The position numbers and the translations under genes were made by a program. From an uncultured Acidobacteriota bacterium (GTDB taxonomy: Bacteria > Acidobacteriota > Blastocatellia > Pyrinomonadales > Pyrinomonadaceae), in contig CALMAH010000024.1 of the NCBI GenBank assembly GCA_937859595.1, forward strand, positions 1 to 64,000: 64,000 nt of DNA. Reading direction: 5' to 3'. Numbering within the stretch: position 1 is the stretch's first letter; every line of letters starts with the position of its first letter. Shown here piece by piece: positions 42,420 to 51,861 of the stretch. A model generated the notes under the pieces. It saw only the letters and a list, made by a program, of their open reading frames with translations, was not told where the DNA came from and did not search any database.

Positions 42420-44117
42420 ATGAAGAATAGAAGTCTGCTAATACGGACTGCGATCATATTCGCCGTCACCCTTTTAGGGATCTACCTTGTTTTGGGGCCC
42501 AGCGGCCGTGCGCCGAACGCTCAGGACCTTACCTGGGCCGGGATAAAGGCCAATTTGTCCGAGAACATCAACCTCGGACTCGACCTAAAGGGTGGTTCGC
42601 ATCTTGTAATGAGGGTTCTCACGGACGACTACCTGAAAACTCTCACCGAAAACAATGCCCAGGCGGCCCTGGTAGCCGCGGAGGACGCGAAACTTCCCGT
42701 TAGCGGCAGCAGGGTGGTTGCAGAGGACGGCGACTACGCGATAACGCTGGAGCTTTCAGATGCGGGCCAGGCAGAGGCAGTTTCAGAAGAGGTAAAGAAA
42801 AAGGTCGATCTGCTGAACTGGTCGGAAAGTGTGGATGGTTCGACCATTACGTGGTCGCTGCCTTCATCGTTTCAGACGGTATTAAAGAATCAAGCCGTAG
42901 AACAGGCACTTCGCATTATTGAAAGCCGTATCGACCAGTTTGGCGTGACCGAACCGACACTCCAGCGGCATGGATCGGACGCGTCTGCGCAGATACTGCT
43001 TCAAATGCCTGGGCTCGATGATCCGGAACGGGTCAAAATAATCATAGGTGCGGAGAGCAATCTGATGCTGGCAAAGGTTGTCAGCCCGCCGAGCCCCAGC
43101 CCGGTTCAAACTTATTCGACAAGGGAAGCCGCCCTGCAGTCACTTGGCGGTGCCGAACCGCCGAACCGAAGAGTATTGCCCTATCTCGAACGTGATGAGG
43201 TAGAGGTCGCGGCAAAGGACGGAACAAAACCGCCGAGCAGTTGGGTCGTGATCGAGCATCCGCCCGTTGTAGATGGTTCGGAGCTAAGGGATGCCCAGGC
43301 GGTCACTCGTACGGGCAACGAGGGCGACTACCAGATCTCTTTCTCGCTCAAACCTGCCGGTGCGCAGAAGTTCGGCGAATGGACCGGCCGGAATATTAAC
43401 AACTACATGGCAGTGGTCCTGGGCGGGGAATTGGGAGACCAGGTAAAATCGGTTGCCTATATCCGTTCTCAGATCTTTGACCAGGGTGAGATCTCCGGCA
43501 GGTTCACAAAGGCGACGGCGGAGGACCTTGCTTTGACGCTTCGCTCCGGTGCCCTTCCGGCAAAGATCGAATATCTGGAAGAGCGCACTGTGGGCCCGAG
43601 CCTGGGTGCCGATTCGATCCGTGCCGGTGTAACGGCCTCGCTTGCCGGTATCGCGTTCATCGTGGTGTTCATGCTTTTCTATTATCGTGCATCGGGTATC
43701 AACGCTGTAGTGGCATTGTTCCTCAATATGCTTCTGACGGGGGCCGCATTGATCCTGCTCGACGCCACACTCACGCTTCCGGGAATTGCCGGATTCATTT
43801 TGGGCATCGGAATGGCGGTTGACTCGAACGTTTTGGTCTTCGAGCGTATGCGCGAGGAACTCAGGGCAGGGCGGCCAGTAGCCGAAGCCGTCGCCAACGG
43901 ATTTGACCGGGCCTTTATCACGATCGTCGATTCAAACGTCACGACGATCATTTCTGCGGTCATCCTTTATCTCTATGGTTCGGGCCCGATACGCGGATTT
44001 GCGGTCACGCTGATCCTCTCGCTGCTGATCAATCTGTTTTCGGCGGTGTTCGTTTCGCGCACTATCTATATGTGGCTGCTGGAAAAGAATCCGGCAAGGA
44101 CGAAATTAAGCATCTAG
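42420..44117 (+). CDS. secD: Protein translocase subunit SecD
   Basis: 565 residues. Six-helix RND-type SecD: N-terminal helix (IRTAIIFAVTLLGIYLVL), periplasmic P1 domain with NLGLDLKGGSHLVMRV, then five closing helices (LAGIAFIVVFMLFYY, TGAALILLDATLTLPGIAGF, GIGMAVDSNVLVFERMREEL). Uses the proton-motive force to complete translocation through SecYEG. Full length. The motif AVDSNVLVFER is intact. Confidence 0.97.
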   Translation: MKNRSLLIRTAIIFAVTLLGIYLVLGPSGRAPNAQDLTWAGIKANLSENINLGLDLKGGSHLVMRVLTDDYLKTLTENNAQAALVAAEDAKLPVSGSRVVAEDGDYAITLELSDAGQAEAVSEEVKKKVDLLNWSESVDGSTITWSLPSSFQTVLKNQAVEQALRIIESRIDQFGVTEPTLQRHGSDASAQILLQMPGLDDPERVKIIIGAESNLMLAKVVSPPSPSPVQTYSTREAALQSLGGAEPPNRRVLPYLERDEVEVAAKDGTKPPSSWVVIEHPPVVDGSELRDAQAVTRTGNEGDYQISFSLKPAGAQKFGEWTGRNINNYMAVVLGGELGDQVKSVAYIRSQIFDQGEISGRFTKATAEDLALTLRSGALPAKIEYLEERTVGPSLGADSIRAGVTASLAGIAFIVVFMLFYYRASGINAVVALFLNMLLTGAALILLDATLTLPGIAGFILGIGMAVDSNVLVFERMREELRAGRPVAEAVANGFDRAFITIVDSNVTTIISAVILYLYGSGPIRGFAVTLILSLLINLFSAVFVSRTIYMWLLEKNPARTKLSI

Positions 44118-44158
44118 ATCGAAGCCGCCGACATCGGGCTATCGACAGAGTATTCGTA

Positions 44159-45316
44159 ATGTTTCAATTTTTCACAGATCTCAAAGTTGACTGGATGGGG
44201 CTAAGAAAGCCGCTGGTCTTTATCTCCGTGCTCGTGCTGCTTGCCGGACTTGTCTCCGCTGTCGGCCGCCAGATGAGCGAAGGCGGCACGGATGCGTTCA
44301 ATCTTGGCGTCGATTTCAAAGGCGGCTCGGTGCTAACGGTAAAGTTTCGTCAAAAACCCACAGCAGACGAGATCCGGTCAGCCCTCAACTCGGTTGGGAT
44401 CACCGAGGCAGTGATCCAGGATTCGACCGACAAGGATGATGAGGTGCTCATAAAGATCCCCATCGTCGAAGGTGCTGAGATCCCGGCAGCCGAGCCCGAA
44501 GCGGCAACTCCCGCGAATGTTAGCAGCGAGGAAACGCCTGCCGCGACACCCAACGCTGAAGCGGAGACAGTCGGGACCACTCAGGTGGAGCTTGGACGGG
44601 CAATGGTGATCAAAGGATTGAGCAAGTTCGGCCCGGAAACAAAGCCGACGCTTGAGCTCGATCAGGATGAGAATGCCGCCTTTAAAATAGTTGGTACTGA
44701 TTCGGTGGGGCCGATCGCCGGCGAACAGCTTCGTAACGCGGCGATAATAGCGACGCTCATGGGCATGATCGGAATGCTTCTTTTCATTGCGTTCCGATAC
44801 GACTGGACCTATTCGGCCGGGGCAGTGGTGGCGGTCTTCCATGACGTGCTAGTCACTCTCGCGTTCTTTTCGATCTTTCAATGGGAGGTTAGCCTTACGG
44901 TTCTCGCCGCGATGCTTACGCTGGTCGGCTTTTCGGTGAACGACTCGATAGTTATCTTCGACCGTATCCGCGAGAACGTTACACTGCACCGAGGCGAACC
45001 TTTGTACAAGCTGGTCAATCTTTCGATAAATCAGACGATGTCCCGCACCATTGTTACAAATGGATTGACGTTTCTGGCCGTGCTGGCTCTCGTGCTCTTC
45101 GGCGGAGAGGTTCTGAGGGGTTTTTCACTTGCGCTTTTTGTCGGGGCCATCGCCGGTACGTATTCGACCATAGCGATCGCCAGCCCGATCGCCATCTGGT
45201 GGCAGGGGAAGATAGGCAGGGCGGAAATGAAGGACGTGCACTCAAAGACGACCAAGTCAGAAAAGCTTGCGTCGGCATCACGAAGCTCCGTGACACGAAG
45301 GCCCGTGACTCGTTGA
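44159..45316 (+). CDS. secF: Protein translocase subunit SecF
   Basis: 385 residues from the ATG before FQFFTDLKVDWMGLRK; an earlier frame start overlapping secD is rejected. SecF signature NLGVDFKGGSVLTVKF and SVNDSIVIFDRIRENV. It carries an Ala/Glu/Pro/Thr-rich insertion of about 50 residues in the periplasmic domain (AEPEAATPANVSSEETPAAT), unusual for SecF and probably a flexible linker. The C-terminus is extended by a Ser/Arg/Thr tail. Confidence 0.95.
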   Translation: MFQFFTDLKVDWMGLRKPLVFISVLVLLAGLVSAVGRQMSEGGTDAFNLGVDFKGGSVLTVKFRQKPTADEIRSALNSVGITEAVIQDSTDKDDEVLIKIPIVEGAEIPAAEPEAATPANVSSEETPAATPNAEAETVGTTQVELGRAMVIKGLSKFGPETKPTLELDQDENAAFKIVGTDSVGPIAGEQLRNAAIIATLMGMIGMLLFIAFRYDWTYSAGAVVAVFHDVLVTLAFFSIFQWEVSLTVLAAMLTLVGFSVNDSIVIFDRIRENVTLHRGEPLYKLVNLSINQTMSRTIVTNGLTFLAVLALVLFGGEVLRGFSLALFVGAIAGTYSTIAIASPIAIWWQGKIGRAEMKDVHSKTTKSEKLASASRSSVTRRPVTR

Positions 45317-45713
45317 TCTATCCGGTCCGCAGTATTCGGATTTTTTGTCGGTATTAGAAAAAAGATAAGAGATGTTTGCAAAGTAGTCGAATTATTCTTG
45401 ACTTTCGTTGCTCAAATATTTAGACTTCTGTTCGTTGCTGGTCAATTTAATTTTCGCGTTGTTCCGAAACCGGGAAACCTAGTAGGTCTCTCGGGTACAG
45501 AGAGGCGTTTGTTTTGAATTGCCGGCATTTGTCTTTTTTTGCCCCGCACTTAATGAACAGACGTTAATACGGACAAGCGAATAGCAGGTAATACGAGTGT
45601 TTCGTTAGTGAAAACGTTTACAACGTATGGCCGCCAAAAGTACATCGTAATATCGTAGGGACAAAAGGCCCAAGACCCCAGTTTGGCACCGGAAGACAGG
45701 GAGGAACCAGATA
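45317..45713. other. Intergenic region, 397 bases, with a promoter candidate
   Basis: No gene seen. Contains the promoter-like pair described separately and a small TCTCT/AGAGA hairpin. Leads into the tonB cluster, so it probably holds its control region. Confidence 0.6.
45398..45426 (+). promoter_or_regulatory. Candidate promoter of tonB-exbBD
   Basis: TTGACT (45398-45403), 17-base spacer, TAGACT (45421-45426). 4 of 6 at -10; the transcript would have a long leader of about 280 bases. Confidence 0.4.
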
Positions 45714-46529
45714 ATGTTAGACCAATTAGTAGAATCAAAGGCCACTGCAGAAAGGGATTCGCGCCGGAGCGGGCTTCTGCTTGCCACCTTTATAATCATG
45801 TCTACTGTGATGGTGAGTTCATGGCTGTACAGCCTTTTCGCCAAGGACTATGACATGGGTGGCGACACGCTGGCGTTGCAGACCCTTGTCGCACCTCCGG
45901 TGGTCGAAGAGGCGCCAAAGCCGGAACCGGAAAAGGAACCGGAACAGAGACAGAAGGACCCGAACGTTGACCTCAGGAAAGAGGTCATCGCAACGATGTC
46001 TGAGCCGCCGCCCCGGATCCCCGACAAGGTCAGTGCTGTAAGGCACAATATCCCTCCGCGTGATCCAAACCGTTACACAGTTCAGAGCGATAGGGATTTC
46101 ACGGCAAAGAATGCTCCTCCGCCGGACTACAGCGGCAGGGTGAACACATCCGGAACAGGAAGCGACAGCGGCCGTCCGGGTGGCGGTGGCGATTCGGATC
46201 GTGGCGATACACCGCCACCGCCTCCTCCGCCAAAGCCGCCACCAGCAAAGCCGATCTCGGGTGGCGTGCTGAATGGTAAGGCGACAAGCCTGCCGAAACC
46301 TCCGTATCCGCCAGCGGCGCGAGCGATCAGGGCCGACGGCCCGGTCACCGTCCAGGTGTTGATCGACGAGGGTGGCAGGGTAGTTTCGGCCAACGCGGTG
46401 AGCGGACATCCGCTTCTCAGACCGGCGGCGGTTCAGGCCGCACGCCAGGCACGGTTTAGCCCGACGATGCTCTCCGGGCAGCCCGTGAAGGTCTCGGGTG
46501 TCATCACATATAATTTCGTAGCCCCATAA
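45714..46529 (+). CDS. TonB family protein
   Basis: 271 residues. N-terminal membrane helix (LLLATFIIMSTVMVSSWLYS), a Pro/Glu/Lys-rich rod with PEPEKEPEQRQKDPNVD, a Gly/Pro stretch, and the C-terminal TonB domain (about 195-271: LPKPPYPPAARAIRADGPVT, VQVLIDEGGRVVSANAVSGH, VSGVITYNFVAP). It carries proton-motive energy to outer-membrane transporters. GGAGG ribosome site before the ATG. First gene of a cluster with exbB and two exbD genes. Confidence 0.88.
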   Translation: MLDQLVESKATAERDSRRSGLLLATFIIMSTVMVSSWLYSLFAKDYDMGGDTLALQTLVAPPVVEEAPKPEPEKEPEQRQKDPNVDLRKEVIATMSEPPPRIPDKVSAVRHNIPPRDPNRYTVQSDRDFTAKNAPPPDYSGRVNTSGTGSDSGRPGGGGDSDRGDTPPPPPPPKPPPAKPISGGVLNGKATSLPKPPYPPAARAIRADGPVTVQVLIDEGGRVVSANAVSGHPLLRPAAVQAARQARFSPTMLSGQPVKVSGVITYNFVAP

Positions 46530-46543
46530 AGGGCGCCGGGTTA

Positions 46544-46583
46544 AAGGGCCGTGCCGATGATCCGCGGATATCGGGCGGCCCTT
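46544..46583 (+). terminator. Hairpin between tonB and exbB
   Basis: AAGGGCCG (46544-46551) pairs with CGGCCCTT (46576-46583), with a further inner stem (GCCGAT with ATCGGG). No T tract, so it may be an RNA-processing or attenuation structure rather than a full terminator. Confidence 0.4.
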
Positions 46584-46639
46584 AAAAGATACGCAATAGA
46601 TAAAATAAAGACTTTTTCGATTTCTTTGGAGGACTAACC

Positions 46640-47395
46640 ATGACTTTTCTTGCAAGCCTTATCGGAAGCGACATCTCGGTCGCAACGATCTTTCTCGCTG
46701 CCGAAGGCACACAGATCTCTTTTGGTATCTATGATATCGCCAAGAGTTTGACGATACCCGGCTGGGCCGTTATCTTCATTCTCCTGTTCCAGTCGGTGTT
46801 TCTTATCGCCGTCGGCATCGAGCGTTGGCTCACCTACAACAAGGCAAAACAGCAATCTCGCCAGTATGCCCCGAAGGTGGCGCAGGCGCTCAAGAACAGC
46901 AACATCGACGAAGCCATCAACATCAGCGACAAGCACAAGGATTCGCACCTTGCAATGGTCGTTTCGTCAGGCCTGAAGGAATTCAGTGCTCACCTTGGCA
47001 ACGAGGAGATCACCGCAGACCAGATGGAGGCTTCCAAGCGTGCTCTTGAGCGTGCGATCGCCGTTAAGACGGCCGAGCTCAAGCGCGGCCTTTCAGGGCT
47101 TGCAACCATCGGTTCAACGGCTCCGTTCGTCGGACTGTTCGGAACGGTCGTCGGCATCATCGGTGCGTTCGTCGCTTTGGCTCAGGCCGAGAGCGCGGGT
47201 ATCGGTGCGGTCGGTGCGGCCATCGCTGAGGCTCTTGTCGCTACGGCGTTCGGTATCGGTGTGGCGGTTCCCGGTGTGTGGCTTTTCAACTATTTTACGA
47301 ACAAGGTCACGAGCTTTGGCGTCGAAATGGAGAACTCTGCTTCGGAGTTGGTCGATTACTTTATCCGCCAGCGCACCAAGCGTCTGCAGGGTTAG
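46640..47395 (+). CDS. exbB: ExbB/TolQ-type proton-channel protein
   Basis: 251 residues. Three membrane helices: IPGWAVIFILLFQSVFLI, LATIGSTAPFVGLFGTVVGI, ALVATAFGIGVAVPGVWLFN. The motif GSTAPFVGLFGTVVGII and the basic tail are typical. Forms the pentameric ring that, with ExbD, uses the proton gradient to energise TonB. A TTGGAGGA ribosome site precedes the ATG. Confidence 0.93.
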   Translation: MTFLASLIGSDISVATIFLAAEGTQISFGIYDIAKSLTIPGWAVIFILLFQSVFLIAVGIERWLTYNKAKQQSRQYAPKVAQALKNSNIDEAINISDKHKDSHLAMVVSSGLKEFSAHLGNEEITADQMEASKRALERAIAVKTAELKRGLSGLATIGSTAPFVGLFGTVVGIIGAFVALAQAESAGIGAVGAAIAEALVATAFGIGVAVPGVWLFNYFTNKVTSFGVEMENSASELVDYFIRQRTKRLQG

Positions 47396-47402
47396 TTTTG
47401 GG

Positions 47403-47425
47403 GCGGGCTTCGGCCCGCAATTTTT
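47403..47425 (+). terminator. UUCG-type hairpin between exbB and exbD
   Basis: GCGGGC-TTCG-GCCCGC (47403-47418) followed by AATTTTT, with the next ribosome site 20 bases on. A partial terminator here would set exbB above exbD expression, matching the ring stoichiometry; inference. Confidence 0.6.
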
Positions 47426-47445
47426 AGCAGGGAGATTTTACAGCA

Positions 47446-47895
47446 ATGGGTGCAAAAGTCGGTGGAACCGATGAATATAATTCGGACATCAACGTAACCC
47501 CGATGGTGGACGTCATGCTGGTGTTGCTGATCATTTTCATGATCGTCACGCCGCTGCTCCAACAGGGTGTCACCGTTAATATTCCGCGGGATATGATGAC
47601 ACCGGAAGAGGACGCTGAGATAACTAAGGATACCTCAGTGGTCATTTCCATCCCGGACAACAATAACTTCTATATCGGAAAGGATCCGTACCCCATCTCC
47701 GAACTCGGCGAAAAGGTGCAGACCATGATGCGCGATAAGCCGCCCGATAAACGCATCGTTTACATCAAAAGCGGTGTCGAGGTGGATTACGGAACGGTGG
47801 TCCAGGCGATAGACACCATCCGTAAGCAGGATATAGATAAGATCGGCTTGGTGGCCGACCGCAAGAAGGCCGCGCCGACAGGCGAAGCGAACTAA
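47446..47895 (+). CDS. exbD: ExbD/TolR protein (first copy)
   Basis: 149 residues. Short N-terminal tail, then NVTPMVDVMLVLLIIFMIVT with the functional Asp (D22 region, VDVMLVLL) in the helix, then a periplasmic domain (DYGTVVQAIDTIRKQDIDKI). Partner of the preceding ExbB. One of two adjacent non-identical copies. Confidence 0.92.
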   Translation: MGAKVGGTDEYNSDINVTPMVDVMLVLLIIFMIVTPLLQQGVTVNIPRDMMTPEEDAEITKDTSVVISIPDNNNFYIGKDPYPISELGEKVQTMMRDKPPDKRIVYIKSGVEVDYGTVVQAIDTIRKQDIDKIGLVADRKKAAPTGEAN

Positions 47896-47950
47896 GACCG
47901 CCGGGCCGCAGCCACTGGCAGCGGCCGCAAGGTTCACAAGAGAGGTCATT

Positions 47951-48430
47951 ATGGGAATGTCAACCGGTGGCTCGAAAGACGAAGCCACACCAAATATTAA
48001 CGTAACGCCGTTGATCGACGTTCTGCTGGTTCTCCTGATCATCTTTATGATCATCACGCCGGTGAAGCCAAGCAGATTTGAGGCAAAAGTTCCTTCGGAG
48101 CCGAAAAAGCAGGAAGGGCTTGATGTGAAGCCAAACCCGTTGACGCTAGTGATCACGATCCGGCGCAGCGACCGCAGTGTCCAGCTTAACAATGAGTCCG
48201 CGGGTTCCGTCGATGATACGGAAGAGCTTACTAAGCGGCTGCAGAACATATTCGCCGAGCGCGAAAGGAACGACGTTCGCCGCGAAGGGACAAACGAGAT
48301 CGAAAAGACGATCTTTATCAAATCGCCGACGATGGTTCGCTATGGCGACGTTGTAAAGGTGATCGATGCGGCCAAGCTGGCCGGGGCAGAGCCAATAGGA
48401 TTGCAGATCGACGATCTATCAGCAGATTAA
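47951..48430 (+). CDS. exbD: ExbD/TolR protein (second copy)
   Basis: 159 residues. NVTPLIDVLLVLLIIFMIIT helix with the conserved Asp, then a periplasmic domain about 10 residues longer than that of the first copy (KQEGLDVKPNPLTLVITIRR and a variable insert). Two ExbD paralogues after one ExbB occur in several TonB systems and may give hetero-dimers. 55 bases after the first copy. Confidence 0.9.
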   Translation: MGMSTGGSKDEATPNINVTPLIDVLLVLLIIFMIITPVKPSRFEAKVPSEPKKQEGLDVKPNPLTLVITIRRSDRSVQLNNESAGSVDDTEELTKRLQNIFAERERNDVRREGTNEIEKTIFIKSPTMVRYGDVVKVIDAAKLAGAEPIGLQIDDLSAD

Positions 48431-48485
48431 ATTAGCCGCGGCATTGCGATAACATCGTCTGCCGTGGTGTATTCAGGAGTTGAAG

Positions 48486-49457
48486 ATGACATCTTCTCGT
48501 ATAGGGACCATTGTGTCCATTTTGTTGGCCGTATTCGTAACGACCAACTGTGCTTATTACAATAAGATCGTATCAAGAAAGAACCTTGTTGACGGTGCAG
48601 AGGCGTACAAGGGGCGTAAGTTTGACGAAGCCGAGGACTTTTTTCGAAGGGCTGCGGCCCGTGACCCGGAAGGCCTGACAATGGAAGGCCGTACGGCTCA
48701 GCTTTTTCTCGCCAGGACGATCCACTCGAAGTATATCGGAAACCGCCGAGAGACGGATCTGGCCGAATCGGCGATCGAAGAATATAAAAAGGTGCTTCAG
48801 CTTGACCCGAACGAGCAATCTGCCTATAAGGCAGTGGCCGGGCTATTTGAGAACCTCCAGAAACAGGACGATTGGATGACGTGGGTGACCAATCGTGCAA
48901 ATAACACTGAGATACTTCCCCAGCACCGTGCAGAGGCGTTTACGTCGCTCGCCGTTCGGCAACATACCTGTGCCAATGAGATCTCGGACACGGACGCGAC
49001 CAAAAAACCGGGCAAACGTGACGGGAAAGATATCTTTATCTACGTCAAACCGGAGAAGCCGGAAGACCTGGAGCGTATGCGAGGCTGTGTGACGCAGGGT
49101 ATGCAGCTGATCCAGCAGGCGATCGATCTTGAAACTGAAGAGATAAAGAACATCAAAGGCGTCAATCCAAAGGAGCTTTCCGATACAGAGCTAAGGCAGA
49201 AGCTAGATCTGGTCAAAGCGTTCGAATCGGCACGTTCATACCGGACAGCATTGCTGATGCAGTCTTCACGGCTTGCCGAGATGGACGGAAGAGAGGCCGA
49301 GGCGGAACAACTTCGAAAACAAGTTGATGAAGCACGTGCAAAAGGCCAGGAACTCAGCGAAGTTAACCGTCAGTTACAAGCTGAGATCGACGCCCGTATC
49401 GCAGCGGCGATCGAGGCGGAAAAAGCGGCCGACGAACAAAAGCCGGGCGGCAATTGA
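48486..49457 (+). CDS. TPR-containing lipoprotein of the TonB cluster
   Basis: 323 residues from ATG 48486 (an upstream TTG is rejected; AGGAG lies 6 bases before the ATG). Lipobox FVTTNC, Cys at 22. TPR-like helices (AYKGRKFDEAEDFFRRAAAR, AIEEYKKVLQLDPNEQSAYK) and a long coiled-coil C-terminus (EVNRQLQAEIDARIAAAIEA). Follows exbD by 55 bases. Probably an outer-membrane-linked accessory of the TonB system or an uncharacterised import machinery; inference. Confidence 0.7.
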   Translation: MTSSRIGTIVSILLAVFVTTNCAYYNKIVSRKNLVDGAEAYKGRKFDEAEDFFRRAAARDPEGLTMEGRTAQLFLARTIHSKYIGNRRETDLAESAIEEYKKVLQLDPNEQSAYKAVAGLFENLQKQDDWMTWVTNRANNTEILPQHRAEAFTSLAVRQHTCANEISDTDATKKPGKRDGKDIFIYVKPEKPEDLERMRGCVTQGMQLIQQAIDLETEEIKNIKGVNPKELSDTELRQKLDLVKAFESARSYRTALLMQSSRLAEMDGREAEAEQLRKQVDEARAKGQELSEVNRQLQAEIDARIAAAIEAEKAADEQKPGGN

Positions 49458-49478
49458 TCTGAGACCAGGGTTTAAGAC

Positions 49479-49516
49479 GGCGATGTTTGACCAGATAAGG
49501 TTGGACGTCGCCTTTT
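49479..49516 (+). terminator. Intrinsic terminator at the end of the TonB cluster
   Basis: GGCGATG (49479-49485) pairs with CGTCGCC (49506-49512), inner GACC/GGTT pair, then TTTT. Confidence 0.6.
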
Positions 49517-49602
49517 CTTTTCATTTACTGACGCATTAGGCCGGAGAAAATCTCTGGTTTTTCACACTGTTTTCGTTCTAAGATGTAAAAAGAGACAAAG
49601 TG

Positions 49603-51813
49603 ATGATCCGCATCGAGGATATCATAGAGAAGGTTGAGGCCAATCGCCCAAATGCCGACGTAGAGATGATCCGCCGGGCATATCTTTTTTCGGCTATGCA
49701 TCACAAAGGGCAGGTCCGAGCCTCCGGCGAACCGTATCTGGTACACCCACTCGCGGTCGCGGATATTCTTGCCGAGATGCGTCTCGATGAGGTGTCGGTC
49801 TCTACCGGGCTTCTCCACGATGTCGTCGAGGACACGCTGGTCGATCTGGAGTCCATCCGCTCTTATTTTGGCGACGAGATAACGCTACTCGTTGACGGCC
49901 TTACGAAGATCGCCCAGATCAGCAATCTTTCCAAAGAGCGGCAGCAGGCCGAGAACGTCCGGAAAATGGTACTAGCCATGATAACGGATGTTCGCGTGGT
50001 GCTGATCAAACTCGCGGATCGGCTGCACAACATGAGGACAATGCAGTTCCTCAAGCCGGAGAAGCGTGCTCGCATCTCGCAGGAGACGCTTGATATCTAT
50101 GCGCCGATAGCCCATAGGCTGGGAATGGGTAAGATGCGAAGCGAGCTCGAGGACCTTTCGTTTCAAAACCTCTATCCCGAGGACTATAAACGTCTTGCAA
50201 AGGAGGTCGACGTGCGGCGACCGGAGCTCGAGGCCACGCTCGAACGAATACGCGCCACGGTCGAACAGCGGCTTCGGGAGAACGACGTGCCGTTCATCGC
50301 GATCCAGGGCCGTGTAAAGCGTCTCTATTCGCTCTGGAAAAAGCTAAAGAAGCAAAAGATAACCATTGAGCAGGTTTACGACCTTATCGCGACCCGCATC
50401 ATCACACCCAATCAGCGAAAGTACTGCTATCTGACGCTCAGCGTCATCCATGACACATGGACGCCCGTGCCCGAGCGATTCAAAGACTGGATAGCCATTC
50501 CGCGTGACAACCTTTATCAGTCGCTTCATACGTCTGTGATAGGAGACGGAGGCCAGGCTTTCGAAGTGCAGATACGCACCGAGGAAATGCACCACATAGC
50601 CGAAGAGGGCGTTGCGGCACACTGGAAATATAAGGAGAGCCGGCTGGGCTCCAGTGAAGACGATGAGAGTCTCGACGAGCTGAGAAAGACGGTCGAAAGG
50701 CTTCTTCTGCCTCTGGTCGAGACATCACAGGCGGAACAGGATTCCGAAGACTTTATCGAATCGCTTAAGCTCGACCTTTTTCCAAAGGACGTTTATGCCT
50801 TTACGCCGATGGGCAAGGTGATCCAGCTTCCGCGTGGGGCCTCGCCGATCGATTTCGCCTATGCGATACACTCCGAGGTTGGAGACACCTGTACGGGAGC
50901 CAAGATAAATGGCCGCATCGCCCCCATCAAGACCGAACTTCAGAACGGGGATGTCGTCGAGATATTAACAACGCCGAATTCTAAGCCCTCCCGCGACTGG
51001 CTCAATTATGTAGTTACGGCAAAGGCGAGGAACCGCATCCGCCACTGGATCTCGCAGCAGCAGCGGACGGAGTCGATCGACATGGGGCGCCGCCTGCTGG
51101 AAAAGGAGGCAGACCGGTTTAGGCTATCACCGAAAAAGCTCATCAATAATGACGCGGAAATGAAGCGGATCGCCAATGAATACGGGCTCGGACGCCCCGA
51201 GGACCTGTTGGCTTCGGTGGGTTACGGCAAGACACTGCCGCGAAACGTGCTGGCGAAATTCCTGGGGCCGGAGAAATTTGCCGAGCTTGATCCCGAAACC
51301 AGGAAAGAGACCCGGCTTGAGACCGGTATGAAGGCCGTTAAGAAATTTATCGGCCTGAGCGAAGATGCGATCGTGGTCAAAGGTGTCGAGAATCTTCTGA
51401 CCACACGGGCGCGTTGCTGCAATCCACTGAGGGGCGAGGACATCATTGGTTATATTTCGCTCGGGAAGGGCATCGTCGTTCACAACAAACGATGCAAGAA
51501 CGTAAAGCAGTTGATGGTAAACCGCGACCGCATCGTAGAGGTCGAATGGGCAAAGTCAGACAAAGAGGAGATCCAGTCCGTCCGCCTTTTGGTTACGACC
51601 GAGAACCGAACGGGTATGCTTGCCGGTATCACGAATGCCATAGCTGATATAAAAACGGGTATCCGCGATGCATCCGCCAGCGTTTCGCGCGACGACAAGG
51701 GGCTCATCGAAGTAACCGTAGAAGTATTTGATAAAAAGCACCTTGACCGTGTGATCTCGGCCGTCGAAAAGGTGCCGAATGTGATAGCGGTTGAACGTAT
51801 GAACCGAGCCTGA
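49603..51813 (+). CDS. RelA/SpoT bifunctional (p)ppGpp synthetase/hydrolase
   Basis: 736 residues. HD hydrolase domain (residues 33-200) with H72-D73 in LLHDVVEDT and IKLADRLHNMRT intact; synthetase domain (about 240-350) with RVKRLYSLWKKLKKQK, RFKDWIAIPRDNLYQSLHTS and EVQIRTEEMHHIAEEG; TGS (about 390-450, DVYAFTPMGKVIQLPRGASP), then zinc-finger/ACT tail. Odd point: L304 occupies the place of Gly in the usual NGYQSLHT loop (here NLYQSLHT), next to the substrate pocket. Otherwise motifs are complete, so hydrolase activity looks secure and synthetase activity probable. GTG at 49600 is an alternative start. Follows the TonB cluster but has its own start region. Confidence 0.92.
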   Translation: MIRIEDIIEKVEANRPNADVEMIRRAYLFSAMHHKGQVRASGEPYLVHPLAVADILAEMRLDEVSVSTGLLHDVVEDTLVDLESIRSYFGDEITLLVDGLTKIAQISNLSKERQQAENVRKMVLAMITDVRVVLIKLADRLHNMRTMQFLKPEKRARISQETLDIYAPIAHRLGMGKMRSELEDLSFQNLYPEDYKRLAKEVDVRRPELEATLERIRATVEQRLRENDVPFIAIQGRVKRLYSLWKKLKKQKITIEQVYDLIATRIITPNQRKYCYLTLSVIHDTWTPVPERFKDWIAIPRDNLYQSLHTSVIGDGGQAFEVQIRTEEMHHIAEEGVAAHWKYKESRLGSSEDDESLDELRKTVERLLLPLVETSQAEQDSEDFIESLKLDLFPKDVYAFTPMGKVIQLPRGASPIDFAYAIHSEVGDTCTGAKINGRIAPIKTELQNGDVVEILTTPNSKPSRDWLNYVVTAKARNRIRHWISQQQRTESIDMGRRLLEKEADRFRLSPKKLINNDAEMKRIANEYGLGRPEDLLASVGYGKTLPRNVLAKFLGPEKFAELDPETRKETRLETGMKAVKKFIGLSEDAIVVKGVENLLTTRARCCNPLRGEDIIGYISLGKGIVVHNKRCKNVKQLMVNRDRIVEVEWAKSDKEEIQSVRLLVTTENRTGMLAGITNAIADIKTGIRDASASVSRDDKGLIEVTVEVFDKKHLDRVISAVEKVPNVIAVERMNRA

Positions 51814-51861
51814 GCGAGAGCCGGGAGACTTCTGCTCTTTACACCTCACCTTAATAAGTTC

